Part shown: positions 25,633-35,665 of the stretch, one piece after another | Layout: each line of letters starts with the position of its first letter | Position numbering within the stretch: position 1 is the first letter of the stretch | Translations under genes and position numbers: made by a program | The notes under the pieces: generated by a model | Told to the model about the DNA's origin: nothing | Databases searched by the model: none | What the model saw: only the letters and a program-made list of their open reading frames with translations | From: Paenibacillus doosanensis | GTDB lineage: Bacteria > Bacillota > Bacilli > Paenibacillales > NBRC-103111 | Length of the DNA stretch: 64,000 bases | Direction: 5' to 3' | Assembly: GCF_025060755.1 (NCBI RefSeq) | Contig: NZ_JANYUY010000025.1 | Coordinates: forward strand, 42,199-106,198

Positions 25633-26922
25633 ATGACCTCAAAATGGATGCGTGCAGCGCTTGGTTCGGTGATCGTTTGCGCTGTGATAACGGCGGGGGG
25701 ATGCTCCGCGCCGAGCCGTCAGGAAGCGGCGCCGACGCCGGAGGCGGTTACAACGCCGAGTCCTTCCCCTGCGCCGACGCCGACACCGGACCCTGTACAC
25801 GCCGTTACGGACCGGATGACTACGGAGGAGAAGCTGGGCCAGATGATGCTGTTCGGCGTGCAAGGCACCGCGCTCGACGCGCAAACTCGCAAGCATATTA
25901 CGGATGACCATGTAGGCGGATTTATTTTTTATAGCGATAATATTAAGGATACTCATCAAGCCTGGAGCTTGATCAGCGATATGAGGCAGGCGAACGCGGC
26001 GGGAGGAAAGCTGCCGCTGCTGCTTAGTGCGGATCAGGAGGGCGGAAGGGTAGCGCGGCTGCCCAAGGAGCTGCCTGCTTTCCCGACCAGTCTGGCAGTT
26101 GGGAAGACGGAGGACCCGGACTATGCCTTCCGCATAGGCGGCATGCTGGGCAAGGCGCTGAAAGCGTACGGCTTGAACGTCGACTTCGCCCCCGTGCTCG
26201 ATGTAAACAGCAATCCGAATAATCCGGTGATCGGCGATCGTTCCTTTGGCAATTCGGCCGATACGGTCAGCACAATGGGCATTCAGGAAATGAAAGGGCT
26301 GCAGGGGCAAGGCGTCATTTCCGTCGTGAAGCATTTTCCGGGGCATGGCGATACGTCGGTCGATTCCCATAAAGATCTTCCCGTCGTGAACCACGATATA
26401 AACCGGCTGCGCAGCCTGGAGTTCGTTCCTTTCGCCGAAGCGATCCGTCAAGGGGCTGACGCGGTGATGGTAGCCCATCTGCTTGTCACCAAGCTCGATC
26501 CGGATGTGCCCTCGTCGTTATCCCGCGTAATTATTCAAGATTATTTGCGCGGGGAGCTCGGCTTCCAAGGCGTCGTGATTACCGACGATCTGACGATGGA
26601 GGCGATCACGAAGACGATGCCTATCGGTACGGCTGCAGTGAAAGCGGTGCAAGCGGGGGCGGACATCGTTCTGGTCGGCCATGATCCGGCGCAGCAGCAA
26701 GCGGTATTGGACGCGCTCAAGAAGGCCGCGGAGGACGGGACTCTCTCCAAGGAAGCGATCGACGCGAGCGCGGCCCGCATTGTCAAGCTTAAGCAGAAGG
26801 CGAAGCTGCCGGCCGACAGCGATAGCTTGCCGGAGCCGGATACGGGGAAGCTGGCTGCGGATATTCGTTCGGTAGTGAACTCCGCCAGCACCCGGACCGG
26901 AAATAGCGGTTCGGCCAAATAA
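25633..26922 (+). CDS. nagZ: GH3 beta-N-acetylhexosaminidase, lipoprotein (NagZ-like)
   Basis: A cell-surface glycoside hydrolase of about 429 residues. The signal peptide ends in lipobox 'TAGGC', followed by a Thr/Pro-rich spacer (about residues 28-55). The catalytic domain has 'LLSADQEGGRVARLP', the NagZ loop 'KHFPGHGDTSVDSHKDLPVV' containing the Asp-His dyad, and nucleophile Asp in 'ITDDLTMEAI'. It removes GlcNAc from muropeptides or chitin-like fragments in cell wall recycling. ATG 25633 is preferred over 25603, because AAGGAG at 25616-25621 lies between them. It ends at a strong bidirectional terminator. Confidence 0.93.
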   Translation: MTSKWMRAALGSVIVCAVITAGGCSAPSRQEAAPTPEAVTTPSPSPAPTPTPDPVHAVTDRMTTEEKLGQMMLFGVQGTALDAQTRKHITDDHVGGFIFYSDNIKDTHQAWSLISDMRQANAAGGKLPLLLSADQEGGRVARLPKELPAFPTSLAVGKTEDPDYAFRIGGMLGKALKAYGLNVDFAPVLDVNSNPNNPVIGDRSFGNSADTVSTMGIQEMKGLQGQGVISVVKHFPGHGDTSVDSHKDLPVVNHDINRLRSLEFVPFAEAIRQGADAVMVAHLLVTKLDPDVPSSLSRVIIQDYLRGELGFQGVVITDDLTMEAITKTMPIGTAAVKAVQAGADIVLVGHDPAQQQAVLDALKKAAEDGTLSKEAIDASAARIVKLKQKAKLPADSDSLPEPDTGKLAADIRSVVNSASTRTGNSGSAK

Positions 26923-26965
26923 AAGAGCTCCCCCATCGCGTGAACCGGATGGGGGAGCTTTCTAT
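26922..26965. terminator. Bidirectional terminator
   Basis: AGAGCTCCCCCATC pairs with GATGGGGGAGCTTTCT over a ten-base loop, between the convergent nagZ-like and pectinase genes. Confidence 0.85.
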
Positions 26966-27012
26966 TTCAATATCGGTGAAAGTATCGATTGGAGCACGAA
27001 TGGCAGCCCGGG

Positions 27013-30000
27013 TTAAGGCACGGTAATGACATTGGACACGATCTGCCGCGCTGCGGGATCGTCCCATACAAAGGCCTGCAGGTTATATCCGGTATCCGTC
27101 TTTTCAGGCAGGCTTACTACGGCTTTGGCTTGAACGCTTGCCCCTGCCGGCACGGTTTGCTGCAATAAGGCGTAACGCACCATACGATTTTGCGAATCCA
27201 GGACAGCTATGACTATCGTACCGCCCTGTTCAACCCCGGAGTTGCTGGATATTTGCACTTCTGCGACGATATCGCGCAACCCGCTCAAGCTGTACGTCAG
27301 ATTCCCGTTAAGGTCGGTTAACGTCAGCCTTTGAATCGTAAACTTGCCCGCTCCCCAATCTTTGTTGTATTTCACGCGGAACGTATTCGAGCCGGAGTTG
27401 CCGTATTCATCCGTTCCCGATAGGACGATCTCGTTGATTCCTTCCTGGAGCATCAGGGAAATCAGCAGCGGGGTTCCGGCATGCGCGGCGACATTCTGCA
27501 TAATCACGCTGCCGTTCAGCCGGACGGAGGCCGTCGCATCTCTATTCACGTTCACGGTGAAAGTGAGTTCCTGATTGGACACTTGTCCGGGCAGTTCCGT
27601 TTCCGGCTTAAATACGACGGCCGACTTGTTGTAAGTGACCTGAATCGTTTTGGCGGAGACGACGCTGCCGGGCTCGTCTCCCAGGACCGATACGGTAATG
27701 GTGTTAACTCCTTCTTTCAAGGCAAGGTCGTAAGAGAATTGCGCCCCAGCGTCATAATGATCGGAGCTGACGACAGTTTCTCCGTTTCGAGCAATACTGA
27801 CGCTTGCGCCGTCAATAACCGTGCCCGCGACGGTATATTCGGGAATGTCGGCGGTTTCCTCCGCCGGGTTCTGCAAAGTAAACTGGGCCGATCGGTTCAA
27901 TTGAACCCCGGTGAACGTTGCCGAGGTCAAATAGTTGGAATTGCTCGTCGCCTTGGGGGCGTCGACCGCCATGCCGACATAGACGGTGGCCGGGAAGGTC
28001 AGCGTGCTGGAGTCAACCAAGCCCCAGTTGATCTGATCGGTCGAAACATAACCGGCGATCGTATTGTCCGTTCGCGTAAGCTTAAGCCAGAACGGAGCCT
28101 TCAAGATGCTCGAAGTGGCCGACTTGGAGACGTAGCTTTGGCCTTCGGCGGTGCGGCTCATGAACAGCCCCATCCGCCCCGATTCGGCATGGTCGCTGAC
28201 GTCCGGCGTAAGCATGATAGCGGCTCCCGGAGCGTTCGGCGCCAAACTGTCGCGAACCATCAGCCCGGCTTTGGCCGGATCGTCGATTTCCGAATTAAAA
28301 TTGACATAGGCCATCATCTCGAAATTTCCCTGTACCGGCTGGTACACGTAATGGAACGAATCGGAGCGGCCGCTGATCGCTCCCGAGCCTTTAACCGTGA
28401 AGGTCGGCTCTTCCAGACTGGCGCTCCCCGGTATGGCGACCTGTCCGATATCCTGCTGGGCCCACGGGGCGATATCGCCTGCTCCGTCGACGTAAATGAT
28501 CGTAACGGAGGATAGCGTCATCCGGCCGGTATTGTCGATCGCTTTGGAATAAATGTAATGCTCGCCGAGCGGGGCGTCCTTCCATTCCAGAGCGTACGGA
28601 GCGGTATTGTCCTGACCGATCTCCTGATCGCCGGTATAGAATACGACCTTGGCAATGCCGCTCTCCGCTCGCGCATCGGCTTGGATGACAATCGGTTGTC
28701 CGGCGGTATACGCTTGGTGCATTTGGATTCCCGTCGTTTTTACTTCAGGATTGGGGGTGACGGGCACAACCAGCGAATTGATGTAATTTTCAAGATTCGT
28801 ATAGCCGTTACTCGCCGTCAACGCGCCGTCGGAGCTATCGTTCGGATTGAGTCCCTGCTGCAGCTCCCAATCATCCGGCATTCCGTCGTGGTCGCTATCC
28901 GCAGGAGCGGGAGCCGAATTCAGTTCAGGCAATCCGCCGTCGCTTTGAATGGTATTGATGATTCGTCCCGTCCCGTCCTTCACATCTTGGATTACCTTAG
29001 CGTCCAGCGAATCTCGTTTGGGCAGCGATGCTCCCGCGGATTCAAGCACTTTGGCGTAGGCGTCCTGCGCGGTATCCGTAGCAACGGGACCGCCAATCGG
29101 GTCCATTTCGTTAGGAATCAGAAACGGCTTATATTTACGGACAAGCGGGCCGTCCGGCTTGATCGCCTTCCACTTCCCGTCGCTGCCGGTCACCCAGTTA
29201 TCTTGAGAAACATCGGGCGCCCCTTCCATATAGTTGCCGTCGATATACCAGGAACCGCTGTTGGCTTCCCCGGAAGGAGCGACAATCCGGTTCTTCACGC
29301 CGTCGAACGTGCTTGGCCCCGGCTTGTAGTAGTTGTTGATCATGTTGATGCCGATCGCCTGCTCGCCGCCGTAGGCGGAGTTGCCTCCCCAGTTGTACAC
29401 GACGTTGTTTCGGTAATCGATTGTAGTAGGATAATTATCCGGATCGGTCTGCCGGTCGAATCGCGGATTCCGGCTGTTATGGTTCGCCAGCAGGTTATGA
29501 TGGTAGGTCGCATTCGTGCCGCCCCAAATGCCGCCGTAACCGTGCGCTCCTTTGCCGTGAATCGACAGGTTGAGGCTGTCGCTGATAATGCTCCATTGTA
29601 CGGTGAAGTTTTTGCGGTTTTTGATGGTGAACGTTTCGTCCGAGCTCCAGCTGAAGGAGCAATGATCGACGATAATATTGTTGCCGGTAATGTCCGCGGC
29701 GTCGCTGAGCACATTGATGCCGTCTCTAAACCGGATATACCGGATAATCAGATCGGTGCCGACATCGTTATTGCCGAATTTGACCATATAGCCGCTTACG
29801 GCAATACCGTCTCCGGGAGCGGTTTGCCCCGCAATCGTCAAATTGCCTGAAGTAATGTCGAGCTCGCGCTTGAGATGGATCGTTCCGGACGTACGGAAAA
29901 CGACGATGCGGTTTCCGCGGCTCACGGCATCGCGCAAGGAACCGGGAATCGGAGCCTCTCCGATTGCGGTGTCGTAATCTTCCAGCGTCGTTACCTCGTA

Positions 30001-31947
30001 GACATCGCCGCCGCGGCCTCCCTTGGCGTACATAGCGGCTCCTTCGGCTCCCGGGAAGGCGGGAACGCGGGCTTCCGCCGAAGGATCGATCGTAACGGCG
30101 ATCGACTGGACGGCGCTTGCATTGCCGGATTTGTCCACATAGCGGAATTCAATCCGATTTTCCCCGGGCGACGCGACTTCGAATTCCGCCGCGTATGCGG
30201 TCCAGTCTCCTCCGTTAATCCGGTACTGCACCCGGTCCGCTTCCGGCAGCTCCTCATTTTGCTCCAAATAGATCATCACGGGCTTCGTATACGAGCCGTT
30301 TAATCCGTCCGGCAAGGAAGGCGCCACCTGCGCCCTAAGTTCGGGAAACATCTCCGGAACGATAAGGGAGCGGGTCGGGTCCCAGCCGTCGAATATCCGC
30401 GGAATCGTCAGCTCGCTTGCTTCCTCCGCAGTCATCTGCGTTCCCATGACGCGCGTGCCGGGGCTTGCTCCCGGTCCGGTGCTGTTATATTCGGCAAACA
30501 AATAAGGAGGGACCTGCATCGTTGTCCAGCCCGCTGGATCGATATGATCATCCATGTACGTGTTAATGAACCGGATGATCGGGTTGTCCTGCCACGGCCT
30601 GCCGAGATAATGCTTTCCCTGCGTTGTACCGTTCTTTAAAAGGCGGGAATTTATGAAAACGAGCCCTGCATCCGTCTCATTCTTCGTCGCCGGGGCGGTG
30701 ATTACGCCGCCGCTGTCGCCGCTGTTAATGCTGATGGCGTCAACATGATCGAATACCGCCGCGTTCGAGGGACCGTAGATGAAATCGGTTCTCCCCATAA
30801 TCGTGCTGTTCCGGTAATATTGCCGCCCGAGACGGGGGCTTTCGCTGCGGATGCCCGCATACAGCGTATCCTGATAGCCGACGAGCTTCACATTGTCCAT
30901 AACAGCCTGATCGGCTAGGACGGCTAAGGCAACGGCTTGTCCCTTTTCCGGCGCGGCGTTGTTCTCGATGCTCACGTTGGAGGCTGTAAAATGATCTCCG
31001 CTAACGAGCAGCGTCGCTTTTTGAATCGCTTGATTCGGAGCGTCCGCATTGGACTTGTTGCCTACAATTCTGGTATTATCCGAGCCTTCGCCGACCAGGC
31101 TGACGTAAGGCGCCGTAATTTGAACCGAATCGGCTTGGGTATACGTTCCTTTCTTTACATATAAGACGGTTCGGCTGTCCTGCTGCTGTGCATTGACGGC
31201 GGCAACCGCATCCGCGAGATTCGTAAAATCTCCGCTGCCGTCTTGAGCGACTGTAATGACTTTGGCAGGGGAGACGGCCAGTTCCTCTGCGGGCCGACTC
31301 TCTCCGTGTTCATTGACTGCCGCAACGGTATAGTAGTATGTTTTTCCGTTTTGTATGGAGGAAGAGTCTCCTTCCACTACGTTATCCGTGAAGCTAGGGG
31401 ACGTAAGTCCGTCAACAGCTGTCACGTAGGGACCTTCGCTTGCTTCGGCCCTCTTCACAGTGTACAAGGCTGCGCCCGGAACGGCCGTCCACGTCAAATC
31501 GACGCTGCCGTAATGCGCCGTCGCCGCAAAATCGCGGGGCGCTTCCGGAACGCCTGCTAGAGGAGCGTAAGGCACCGCTTTGACTTGATCGGAAATCATA
31601 CTTTCCGCAGCGGCGCGGCTTGCTGTAACGACGTAGTAGTATGTCTGTCCGTTTTCTGCGGTCAGATCGGTATATTCCGTTGAGCTTGGAATGCTTTGGA
31701 TGAGCGCGTAAGGTCCTCCGTTTACCGTGCTCCGTTTAATTTGATAAGTATCTGCACCTACAACTGATTTCCAAGATAAGGAAACTCGGTTGTTTCCTGC
31801 TATGGCCGCCAGCTCGGCGGGACGCTCCACTACCGCCGCCGTCTGCGCCGCAGCGGCGGATGCCGAAGCAGCTTCGGCGTAGAGAGTCGCAGGCGTCAGA
31901 TTCATGCTGATCATTAGGCAAAGCCCTAGCCGCAGGGCAATCTTCAT
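27013..31947 (-). CDS. Secreted bifunctional pectin methylesterase-pectate lyase
   Basis: A 1644-residue secreted protein. After a signal peptide (1-~26) come two fibronectin type III domains (~40-130, ~135-228), a CE8 pectin methylesterase (~230-530: 'GSGDFTNLADAV', 'GYQDTLY', 'RTDFIYG', 'LGRPW'), an Ig-like spacer, and a pectate lyase beta-helix (~640-1010: 'VPAFPGAEGAAMYAKGGRGG', 'NLTIAGQTAPGDGI', 'DHCSFSWSSDE', 'NSRNPRFDR'). A DxDxDG-type calcium motif ('DSDHDGMPDDWE') follows, then an Ig-like domain, a concanavalin-like domain and two or three Ig-like domains. It would demethylate pectin and then cleave it by beta-elimination. GGAGGG precedes the ATG. The next gene upstream is a related accessory protein. 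Confidence 0.93.
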   Translation of the reverse strand: MKIALRLGLCLMISMNLTPATLYAEAASASAAAAQTAAVVERPAELAAIAGNNRVSLSWKSVVGADTYQIKRSTVNGGPYALIQSIPSSTEYTDLTAENGQTYYYVVTASRAAAESMISDQVKAVPYAPLAGVPEAPRDFAATAHYGSVDLTWTAVPGAALYTVKRAEASEGPYVTAVDGLTSPSFTDNVVEGDSSSIQNGKTYYYTVAAVNEHGESRPAEELAVSPAKVITVAQDGSGDFTNLADAVAAVNAQQQDSRTVLYVKKGTYTQADSVQITAPYVSLVGEGSDNTRIVGNKSNADAPNQAIQKATLLVSGDHFTASNVSIENNAAPEKGQAVALAVLADQAVMDNVKLVGYQDTLYAGIRSESPRLGRQYYRNSTIMGRTDFIYGPSNAAVFDHVDAISINSGDSGGVITAPATKNETDAGLVFINSRLLKNGTTQGKHYLGRPWQDNPIIRFINTYMDDHIDPAGWTTMQVPPYLFAEYNSTGPGASPGTRVMGTQMTAEEASELTIPRIFDGWDPTRSLIVPEMFPELRAQVAPSLPDGLNGSYTKPVMIYLEQNEELPEADRVQYRINGGDWTAYAAEFEVASPGENRIEFRYVDKSGNASAVQSIAVTIDPSAEARVPAFPGAEGAAMYAKGGRGGDVYEVTTLEDYDTAIGEAPIPGSLRDAVSRGNRIVVFRTSGTIHLKRELDITSGNLTIAGQTAPGDGIAVSGYMVKFGNNDVGTDLIIRYIRFRDGINVLSDAADITGNNIIVDHCSFSWSSDETFTIKNRKNFTVQWSIISDSLNLSIHGKGAHGYGGIWGGTNATYHHNLLANHNSRNPRFDRQTDPDNYPTTIDYRNNVVYNWGGNSAYGGEQAIGINMINNYYKPGPSTFDGVKNRIVAPSGEANSGSWYIDGNYMEGAPDVSQDNWVTGSDGKWKAIKPDGPLVRKYKPFLIPNEMDPIGGPVATDTAQDAYAKVLESAGASLPKRDSLDAKVIQDVKDGTGRIINTIQSDGGLPELNSAPAPADSDHDGMPDDWELQQGLNPNDSSDGALTASNGYTNLENYINSLVVPVTPNPEVKTTGIQMHQAYTAGQPIVIQADARAESGIAKVVFYTGDQEIGQDNTAPYALEWKDAPLGEHYIYSKAIDNTGRMTLSSVTIIYVDGAGDIAPWAQQDIGQVAIPGSASLEEPTFTVKGSGAISGRSDSFHYVYQPVQGNFEMMAYVNFNSEIDDPAKAGLMVRDSLAPNAPGAAIMLTPDVSDHAESGRMGLFMSRTAEGQSYVSKSATSSILKAPFWLKLTRTDNTIAGYVSTDQINWGLVDSSTLTFPATVYVGMAVDAPKATSNSNYLTSATFTGVQLNRSAQFTLQNPAEETADIPEYTVAGTVIDGASVSIARNGETVVSSDHYDAGAQFSYDLALKEGVNTITVSVLGDEPGSVVSAKTIQVTYNKSAVVFKPETELPGQVSNQELTFTVNVNRDATASVRLNGSVIMQNVAAHAGTPLLISLMLQEGINEIVLSGTDEYGNSGSNTFRVKYNKDWGAGKFTIQRLTLTDLNGNLTYSLSGLRDIVAEVQISSNSGVEQGGTIVIAVLDSQNRMVRYALLQQTVPAGASVQAKAVVSLPEKTDTGYNLQAFVWDDPAARQIVSNVITVP

Positions 31948-32033
31948 AGGGTCAACCCTCCTTCAAGTTATGCAATCCCAAAATAACCCCAAGCGGGGCC
32001 TTGCTCCTAAGTCCGTTCAGGTACTTTGCGGGG

Positions 32034-34505
32034 TCACTCCGTCGATCCGCTGAGCTTAAGCGTATCGGACAGCGGCTTCATGCCGGTCATGCTGTCCCAA
32101 ACGAAGGCTTTCACATAGCCGCTGAAGGAAGCGGGAACCGAGAATCCTGCATGCAGCGTCTTGGTCTCGCCCGGCGCAAGCTCCGTCTCCAAGCTGGAGT
32201 AGTCCAGCATCGTACGATTGTCGTCGTATAGGACGAACCACAAGGTCACATGTTTGACGGTTGCTGTCGTATTCGTGATTTGCTTGCGGGCGAGCATTTG
32301 GTCGGAGAAGCGATTATCGGAAACGGGGGCTCCGCTTAAGCCGAACGCCTGCGGCAGCCCGGCCCAAAATTCATACCGGATCATATAACTGACCGACGCT
32401 TCGTTGCCTGCCAAATCCACACTGGATACTTCAATGATATTGCTGCCTTCATCCAAGGTCAGCGGGTAGGCGAACGGACCGTAAACGGACTGCCCGACGG
32501 AGTCCGCAACGACTCGGCCGTTCAGCTTGACGGTCAAGGAAGCGGCTTTGCTTAAGGTTCCTTCCAGGTTGTAGACGGGTTCTCTAACAACCGAGGGCGG
32601 GGCAGGAATTTGCAGCTCCGGCGTGTCGCGGTCGTAATGAATAAGCGCCGTCGCTTGATCGGAGAAGGAGGAATGGCTGCGCGACGCTATGACTTCGACC
32701 AGATTTTCGCCCGGTGTCAATGTAAGATCCAGCTCATAGCGGTTGCCGGACAGCGGACTGTTATAGACCAGGCTTTTGTTATGATAGACCGCTAAGGTGA
32801 CGCTGCCCACAGCATCGTACACGCTTTGATAGACCGAAGAGGATACGCTGGCTGCGTACACGTTATCGGTGACTGAGCCTGAGATCGTATAGTGAGCCGT
32901 ATTCGTATACTCCTTTACCGGATCGATAGTTAGCCCGGTGGGAATGCGTTCGGCGAAGACGAAGTACCCGGCGTTCTTGCCGCTGTTATAATCGGCGTAT
33001 CGGTTCAAGCCCATGACGGCCTCTTCGTTCGCGTCATACACTTTCTTGTAAATTTTGAACGTATAAGACAGGGCCGTATCCGAAAGCTTCACCGTATCTC
33101 CGGTATCCGACCAGCCTTGCTCGGGCTGAAGCCAGTCCGGAGGCGTCTCCCTTTGATCCATCGCCACATATACATTGGCTTTGTCGCGTACGGGGAACGT
33201 CGCAATTTGGCTGGTATCGCTGTACTTCATCGTATCCGCGTGCATTTTAATTCTGTCGACGGATTGATATTTAGCAGGCGCTGCATCGATTTTGAGAGGA
33301 GAGGTTCTGTCGGCGAACACTTCGTCGCCTTCCTTCAGTCCACTTTGCAGCGACCAGCGGTGTGCGGAATAGTTGTTGTAGGCCTCGATCGTTCCGATAA
33401 TACTCGTGTCCGGGGTTTGGACCGGCGTGACGGCATAAGGCGTAGCTTCAAATTCGGTGATATCGCTTTCAATATCTACCTTGTTAAACTCGTCCCTTGT
33501 AATCGCAGTAATGCCGATATAATATTTCTTGCCGTTTGTAATTTTGACCGCTTTGTTCAAGTCGTAATCCCATTCATTGGAAGCCGAAGGAGACGCCAGA
33601 ATGGGGATACTTTGTGGAGTCCCGGTGTAAGAAGAGGAGATGTACCAGGGGTCTTCTTCCTTTGCTTTAATTTTTACGGCGTATTTCGTCGCCGCGGTAT
33701 CGGGATAAATCCAGACGGCTATGGATTGATTACGTCCAACCCAGTAGGCGATTTGCGGCGGCTCCGGCTTTTTGGGAGGGATGTGAGTTACCTTGACGCT
33801 GTGGACATACAGCTCGCCGTCGCCTGCGGGAGTCCCAATAACCAGCTTTTTGAAATTAAAAGCATCGGCTTCCGTCGAGGAAAACAAATTGGCTTTCTCC
33901 CGTGTGCGAATCAGGACGCCATCAAGCCAAAGGCTGAACCTTTTATTGACCGTATTTACTTCAAGCTTCATCGTATGCCATTGATCGACTTGGTAAGGAA
34001 TCTTCAGATCCGTAGGAGCGGTATCGGTCCAATAGACGGCTCCTTTGTTCGGATCAAGTCCGCCGATGACGAGATACTTGCTGCTGGTGCCGATGCCGGA
34101 ATTGTACAGCTGGAGCAGTTGATCTTGCTTTTTGCTGCCAGGCTGCAAAAACGTAATTTCGGCGGTAATGGTTCCTGTTCGGCTCTCGCCGAAAGTTTTG
34201 CTCAAGAGGAAGGGGGTTTTTCCCGCGTCTTTGACGGACATGTGCAGCGCTCTTTGTCCTGTCGCCGGTTCGGTCTCGATAACGGCAGTACCTTCGGCAC
34301 CGGCCGGGAGCGAGCCGTAATCAAACCCCATTTGCGCGCCCGACGTACCTTCGGCAATAACGGAAAAATCCTTTTCCAGCATCGTCTCGATATCGTTCAC
34401 GGAGGCTGCGGCGGCAGGGGCCGGATTCGGCAGCAGCAGGCCTCCGGCTGCTAACGGTTGAATCAATAAAGCAAAGCATAGCAGGCGATAAATAACAGAT
34501 CGCAA
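32034..34505 (-). CDS. Secreted multidomain protein, probable pectin/carbohydrate accessory
   Basis: An 823-residue secreted protein with a TTG start after GGAGGTG. A signal peptide (1-~34) precedes a concanavalin/LamG-like domain (~40-250: 'KYLVIGGLDPNKGAVYW', 'DQWHTMKLEVNTVNKRFSLWLDGVLI'). Fibronectin-like and Ig-like domains follow. The end ('SGYVKAFVWDSMTGMKPLSD') resembles the C-terminus of the pectinase downstream ('YNLQAFVWDDPAARQIVSN'). No catalytic motif was seen, so it may bind cell-wall polysaccharide. It lies 86 bases upstream of the pectinase with no terminator between, so one transcript is likely, with a cre site at 34616. Confidence 0.85.
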   Translation of the reverse strand: MRSVIYRLLCFALLIQPLAAGGLLLPNPAPAAAASVNDIETMLEKDFSVIAEGTSGAQMGFDYGSLPAGAEGTAVIETEPATGQRALHMSVKDAGKTPFLLSKTFGESRTGTITAEITFLQPGSKKQDQLLQLYNSGIGTSSKYLVIGGLDPNKGAVYWTDTAPTDLKIPYQVDQWHTMKLEVNTVNKRFSLWLDGVLIRTREKANLFSSTEADAFNFKKLVIGTPAGDGELYVHSVKVTHIPPKKPEPPQIAYWVGRNQSIAVWIYPDTAATKYAVKIKAKEEDPWYISSSYTGTPQSIPILASPSASNEWDYDLNKAVKITNGKKYYIGITAITRDEFNKVDIESDITEFEATPYAVTPVQTPDTSIIGTIEAYNNYSAHRWSLQSGLKEGDEVFADRTSPLKIDAAPAKYQSVDRIKMHADTMKYSDTSQIATFPVRDKANVYVAMDQRETPPDWLQPEQGWSDTGDTVKLSDTALSYTFKIYKKVYDANEEAVMGLNRYADYNSGKNAGYFVFAERIPTGLTIDPVKEYTNTAHYTISGSVTDNVYAASVSSSVYQSVYDAVGSVTLAVYHNKSLVYNSPLSGNRYELDLTLTPGENLVEVIASRSHSSFSDQATALIHYDRDTPELQIPAPPSVVREPVYNLEGTLSKAASLTVKLNGRVVADSVGQSVYGPFAYPLTLDEGSNIIEVSSVDLAGNEASVSYMIRYEFWAGLPQAFGLSGAPVSDNRFSDQMLARKQITNTTATVKHVTLWFVLYDDNRTMLDYSSLETELAPGETKTLHAGFSVPASFSGYVKAFVWDSMTGMKPLSDTLKLSGSTE

Positions 34506-34615
34506 ATCTATACACCTCCGGTTTCAATAAACCATGTTTTTCGCTTGATGACGGCTAGAAATGAATCGATCGTCTTTCTAAACGGGCACCTCCTTTGGCA
34601 AGGGCATACGAAAAG

Positions 34616-34629
34616 TGTAATCGCTTTCA
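34616..34629 (-). promoter_or_regulatory. Candidate cre (CcpA) site of the pectin locus
   Basis: Read on the minus strand, TGAAAGCGATTACA fits WTGNAANCGNWWNCA except for the first W. It lies ~110 bases upstream of the start at 34505. Confidence 0.65.
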
Positions 34630-34784
34630 CATTTTCAGGGGATTTCCCTCCTCCTTTTTGAAAAATAATAAAAACTAGGAACATCCCAACTTACTGTATT
34701 ACAAAAAGCTTCTTTCCTAATAGGGGGAGGATTTCAAATACATGGGGGAAAACGATCATATTTACAAACTTCCTAAATATACAA

Positions 34785-34811
34785 AAAGAAACCCGTCGGC
34801 AACGGGCCGCG
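34785..34811 (-). terminator. Terminator-like hairpin in the pectin-locus leader
   Basis: On the minus strand, CCCGT-tgccg-ACGGG is followed by TTTCTTTTTG. No minus-strand gene lies upstream, so it may cause premature termination in the leader of the 34505 gene. Confidence 0.5.
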
Positions 34812-35131
34812 GGTCAAAGGTTTATATTTTAAAAAGGGGGTCATGTATTATTATAGCCCAGCTACATTAAAGCAAGATGAAAGCAATATTTCAATTATAT
34901 TACAATGTTTTGCGGTAAAATGAGGGGGAATTCTGAAAGCGGAGAAACAAGAGCGTAATGAACAACAAGGGCGAGGCTGCCGACATAATCGACAGTCTCG
35001 TTCCGTTAAAGGCAGATTAACGTAACACTTTGCCCGGACGTTTCGTCTATTGTAAAGAATGGAGGGAGATGGGATAAATCGGTTATTGAGAAAGGCGGCT
35101 CGGCTAACTAATGAAACGGAGGAGGGAATTA

Positions 35132-35665
35132 ATGGAATACATTAGGGATTACGCCATGTATGCATCCGTATTTGGCATGTTTAGTTTTGTCTGGTTCGGC
35201 TGGGCGCAAGAAGGCCCCAGGCCAAACTGGCGGTTATATATCGGGATTGCATCCGGTATTGCGCTTGCAGTCTGCTTAACGGGTGTCTATTTAAGCGTGA
35301 CGAACTGGGAAGCGCCATCCGCTTTGTCGGAGGCGTCCGCCTTCCGGAATTATTTAATCTCGTTTTATGCAGAATTTGCTTTGGCCGGGGTCGGAGCCTT
35401 TGTACTGAGCAGATCGAAGCGCAAAGCTTATATCTCCCCCTGGATCGCTTTTATCGTCGGCATTCACTTTATTAGCTTGAAGAGCGTATTCGATGATCCC
35501 AGCTTATGGATTCTGGCAGCGCTTATGATTGCCGTCTCGATTGTTACCGTAATTATAGCTCCTAAGCTCCGAGTGGCGAATAGCGCGATTACGGGCATTG
35601 GCGCCGGCACGGTGCTATTCGGCTTCGCCCTGTTAGGTTTGATACGATTTATGGGGGCCATTTGA
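35132..35665 (+). CDS. Integral membrane protein, unknown
   Basis: A 177-residue protein with about six hydrophobic helices separated by short loops, ending 'TVLFGFALLGLIRFMGAI'. It is not recognised; the size and helix pattern resemble small DUF-type membrane proteins of Bacilli. ATG 35132 follows GGAGGAGGG closely and is preferred over the in-frame ATG at 35111. It is monocistronic, divergent from the pectin locus. Confidence 0.8.
   Translation: MEYIRDYAMYASVFGMFSFVWFGWAQEGPRPNWRLYIGIASGIALAVCLTGVYLSVTNWEAPSALSEASAFRNYLISFYAEFALAGVGAFVLSRSKRKAYISPWIAFIVGIHFISLKSVFDDPSLWILAALMIAVSIVTVIIAPKLRVANSAITGIGAGTVLFGFALLGLIRFMGAI

Larger units (their letters stand above)
34506..35131. other. Long intergenic region, 5' leader of the pectin locus
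   Basis: No gene is seen in ~626 bases. It holds the cre-like site (34616-34629), a terminator-like hairpin on the minus strand (34785-34811) and a minus-strand TATAAT (34850-34855) without a clear -35. Confidence 0.5.
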
